From Amoebidium appalachense (lineage: Eukaryota > Ichthyosporea), in contig CAVNZM010000017.1 of NCBI GenBank assembly GCA_963693365.1, positions 4,464,001 to 4,528,000 on the forward strand: DNA of 64,000 bases. Reading direction: 5' to 3'. The translations under genes and the position numbers were made by a program. A model generated the notes under the pieces. That model made no database searches. It was not told the DNA's origin and saw nothing but the letters and a program-made list of their open reading frames with translations. This document shows, in pieces, positions 29,343 to 64,000 of the stretch; the stretch's first letter is position 1, and each line of letters opens with the position of its first letter.

Positions 29343-30200
29343 ACGCACCCATCCAACCACTTATCCCCCCCACCTCAACAAACCCCAATTTACAAAAAAA
29401 AAGAAAAGAAAGGAAAGAAAGAAAGAAAGAAAGACTAGAGATGAAGGAAAAGGGAGGGGGGAACCCCTATTTTTTATTTTTTTTTAAAAAAAATAAATTG
29501 TATAACAAAGAAAGCGGGGCAGGGGAGGGGAGGGGAGGGGTGTGTGTGTGTGTGTGGGTGTGTGTGTGTGGGGGGGGGGGGGGGGGGGGAGGGGGGGGAA
29601 GGCTCTCGGCGCCCTTTTCCCTCTTATCCCCTCGTCACTGTTTGTGCCGTGTACACTTTCAAGTCACCAATGCCAGTAGCTTCAAAATAGGTTTTGAAAC
29701 TTTTAAAGCAAGTTGAAGGTTTTAAACCATGAATATCACGTCACAATCCACAGGTCCAGACCGTTGATGCGGAGCCAAACCTCTTCAATTTAATTGAGAT
29801 GGTTTCGGACCTCCAAAAGGAAAAGGCGGGCGTACATGTGCAACCTCACCAGGAGATTACGATCAACACTGTATGTACCACACACAGTCATTTTACCCCA
29901 CTCACAACCATCATACCAATTACCCATCTACAAGCACGACCACACACTCTCTCTGGGTGCTCCAAAGTTGTCCCACACAAAACCACAAAGCCACACCAGC
30001 TCACAGCTCCGTCACACAAACACATGTACAAACATATGTATACTCGCACACATCCCACGTGCTGAAGCACAATTGCAAAGGTACGGTGTCACAGGAACTC
30101 AGGCATGCTGGCCCTGGGTCAACTGCAGCAGGCTATGTACGGTGGCCCCTCGAGTACTTTAATTTCAGCTACAGTGACGCACAAATGCACACACACATAG
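28265..30200 (+). CDS. Tyrosine-kinase-like protein, C-lobe exons only
   Basis: Three exons fit in phase: about 28265-28403, 29122-29297 and 29754-29870. They read GGRIFDEKSDVYSFGITMYE (the Asp of the SDVYSFG motif in helix F), CPDDVYALMQQCWHPLASQR then PTFANIVSLLVEL, and an acidic tail with FNLIEMVSDLQKEKAG. CPxxVYxLMxxCW and RPTF are hallmarks of the tyrosine-kinase/TKL C-lobe (subdomains IX-XI). Upstream of 28265 is a poly-G tract. I find no convincing exon for the glycine loop, the VAIK lysine, the HRD loop or DFG, so the gene is truncated, has far upstream exons lost in repeats, or is a relic. A last exon may lie near 30070-30200 but its frame is uncertain. Membrane or SH2 parts are not seen. 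Confidence 0.55.
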
Positions 30201-30359
30201 GTACACACAAATTTGTACATGTGGCGCACACGCATCTGAGAATACATAGACACGCAAACACACGTCATTGACGTGGAAATAATGTCATACAGTCTCACGT
30301 GCACACACACATATGTGCGTACGTGCGTTTGTGTCAGTGGTATGAACGGGTGTGCATTT

Positions 30360-30570
30360 AAGCAGGTGTGCGTGTGTGTGTGTGCGCGTATATGCATGCG
30401 TGTTTGTGTGTGCGTGGTCTGCGTGTCTCTGTACGTGTGCGTGTGTGTGTGCACGTGTGTGTGTTTGTGTGTGTGTGTGTATGTGTGTGTATGTGTGTGC
30501 GCGCGCGTGTGTGTATGTTTGTGTGTGTGTGTGTATGTGTGTGTGTGTATGTGTGTGTGCGCGCGCGCGC

Positions 30571-30606
<36 letters not shown>

Positions 30607-30640
30607 GTGCGCGTACATCACGCACATCATATGCGTGTGC
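30360..30640. repeat. (GT)n/(GC)n microsatellite
   Basis: GT repeats broken by GCGC runs. Between the kinase and ligase genes; the rest of 30200-31121 is unique AT-rich sequence with no visible gene. Confidence 0.92.
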
Positions 30641-31121
30641 ACGTGTGTAGTCACGTGCACATAGGGCATCCGAAAAAATGCAAAAAAAATTCCTGACGGT
30701 GCGTGTACCACCAATCAAACATGTGCAATATGTCCAAATCGAGCTAACAATACCCTTATCTGATTGGGTTTACGTGAATTATAGAACAAGGTCTACGTCA
30801 CTTCTGGCTCTTTTTTTCAGCCGCAGTGCATTCCTGTCAAAACCGTTGAAATTCACAAAAGGAGACAACACAAAACATGGGGAAAAATTTCTAGGTTTAC
30901 ACGTTATTGTTAGGGCTAAGGTTAGGATTTGCCCTGTATGTGACAACGTATCTTACGTATCAAACGTATTTGTTCTACTTGTATATCATTTCTAAGCATC
31001 TACCCACAATTTGCAAGCATTTGCGCATGCAGCCCCATCAATTCGTTTTTCGCACCACAATCATTCAACCTCACCACAATGTATAACGTTACTCATCACA
31101 CGCACTAGTATACCATTTACC

Positions 31122-64000
<32,879 letters not shown>

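Overview
This is a stretch of eukaryotic nuclear DNA carrying intron-rich, spliced genes. I see no bacterial operon, phage, CRISPR array, rRNA or tRNA. Coding exons are short (about 60-330 bp) and mostly joined by GT-AG introns. The introns and spacers are packed with long poly-C/poly-G tracts, (AC)n/(GT)n/(CT)n microsatellites, minisatellites and short dispersed repeats. The gene set (UBR3-type N-recognin, tyrosine-kinase-like C-lobe, flavin monooxygenase, aspartate aminotransferase, rhamnosyltransferase-like glycosyltransferase, beta-oxidation dehydrogenase) would suit a protist or simple holozoan. An ichthyosporean-like organism is my guess only.

Layout: 232-2108 (+) is the 3' end of a 3-hydroxyacyl-CoA dehydrogenase gene that begins outside the window. 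2109-5545 is spacer. 5546-13250 (+) is a complete 10-exon aspartate aminotransferase. 13251-16079 is spacer with a hairpin and a minisatellite. 16080-18047 (-) is an intronless type II membrane glycosyltransferase, divergent from 18779-27103 (+), a 7-exon flavin-containing monooxygenase whose reading frame breaks twice by one base. 28265 to about 30200 (+) holds C-lobe exons of a tyrosine-kinase-like gene with no visible N-lobe. 31122-64000 (+) is a roughly 35-exon UBR3-like E3 ubiquitin ligase reaching the right edge, with UBR box, helical body, RING-H2 and C-terminal Cys/His-rich domain. Codon phase is conserved across essentially every junction, which is the main support for the model.

The most unusual content is the intron architecture, not a new protein system. 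(1) Many introns start GT followed within a few bases by a long poly-C, or start with a (GT)n run, and many end in (CA)nCAG. (2) At seven or more places an exon edge with its splice site has been tandemly duplicated into the intron or flank, leaving decayed junction copies. (3) Two related dispersed repeat families end in a poly-C tail and were all seen in one orientation. (4) Poly-C and poly-A tracts abut with fixed polarity. The genes are functionally unrelated (fatty-acid oxidation, amino-acid metabolism, glycosylation, oxidation, signalling, protein turnover), and nothing suggests a cluster acting together.
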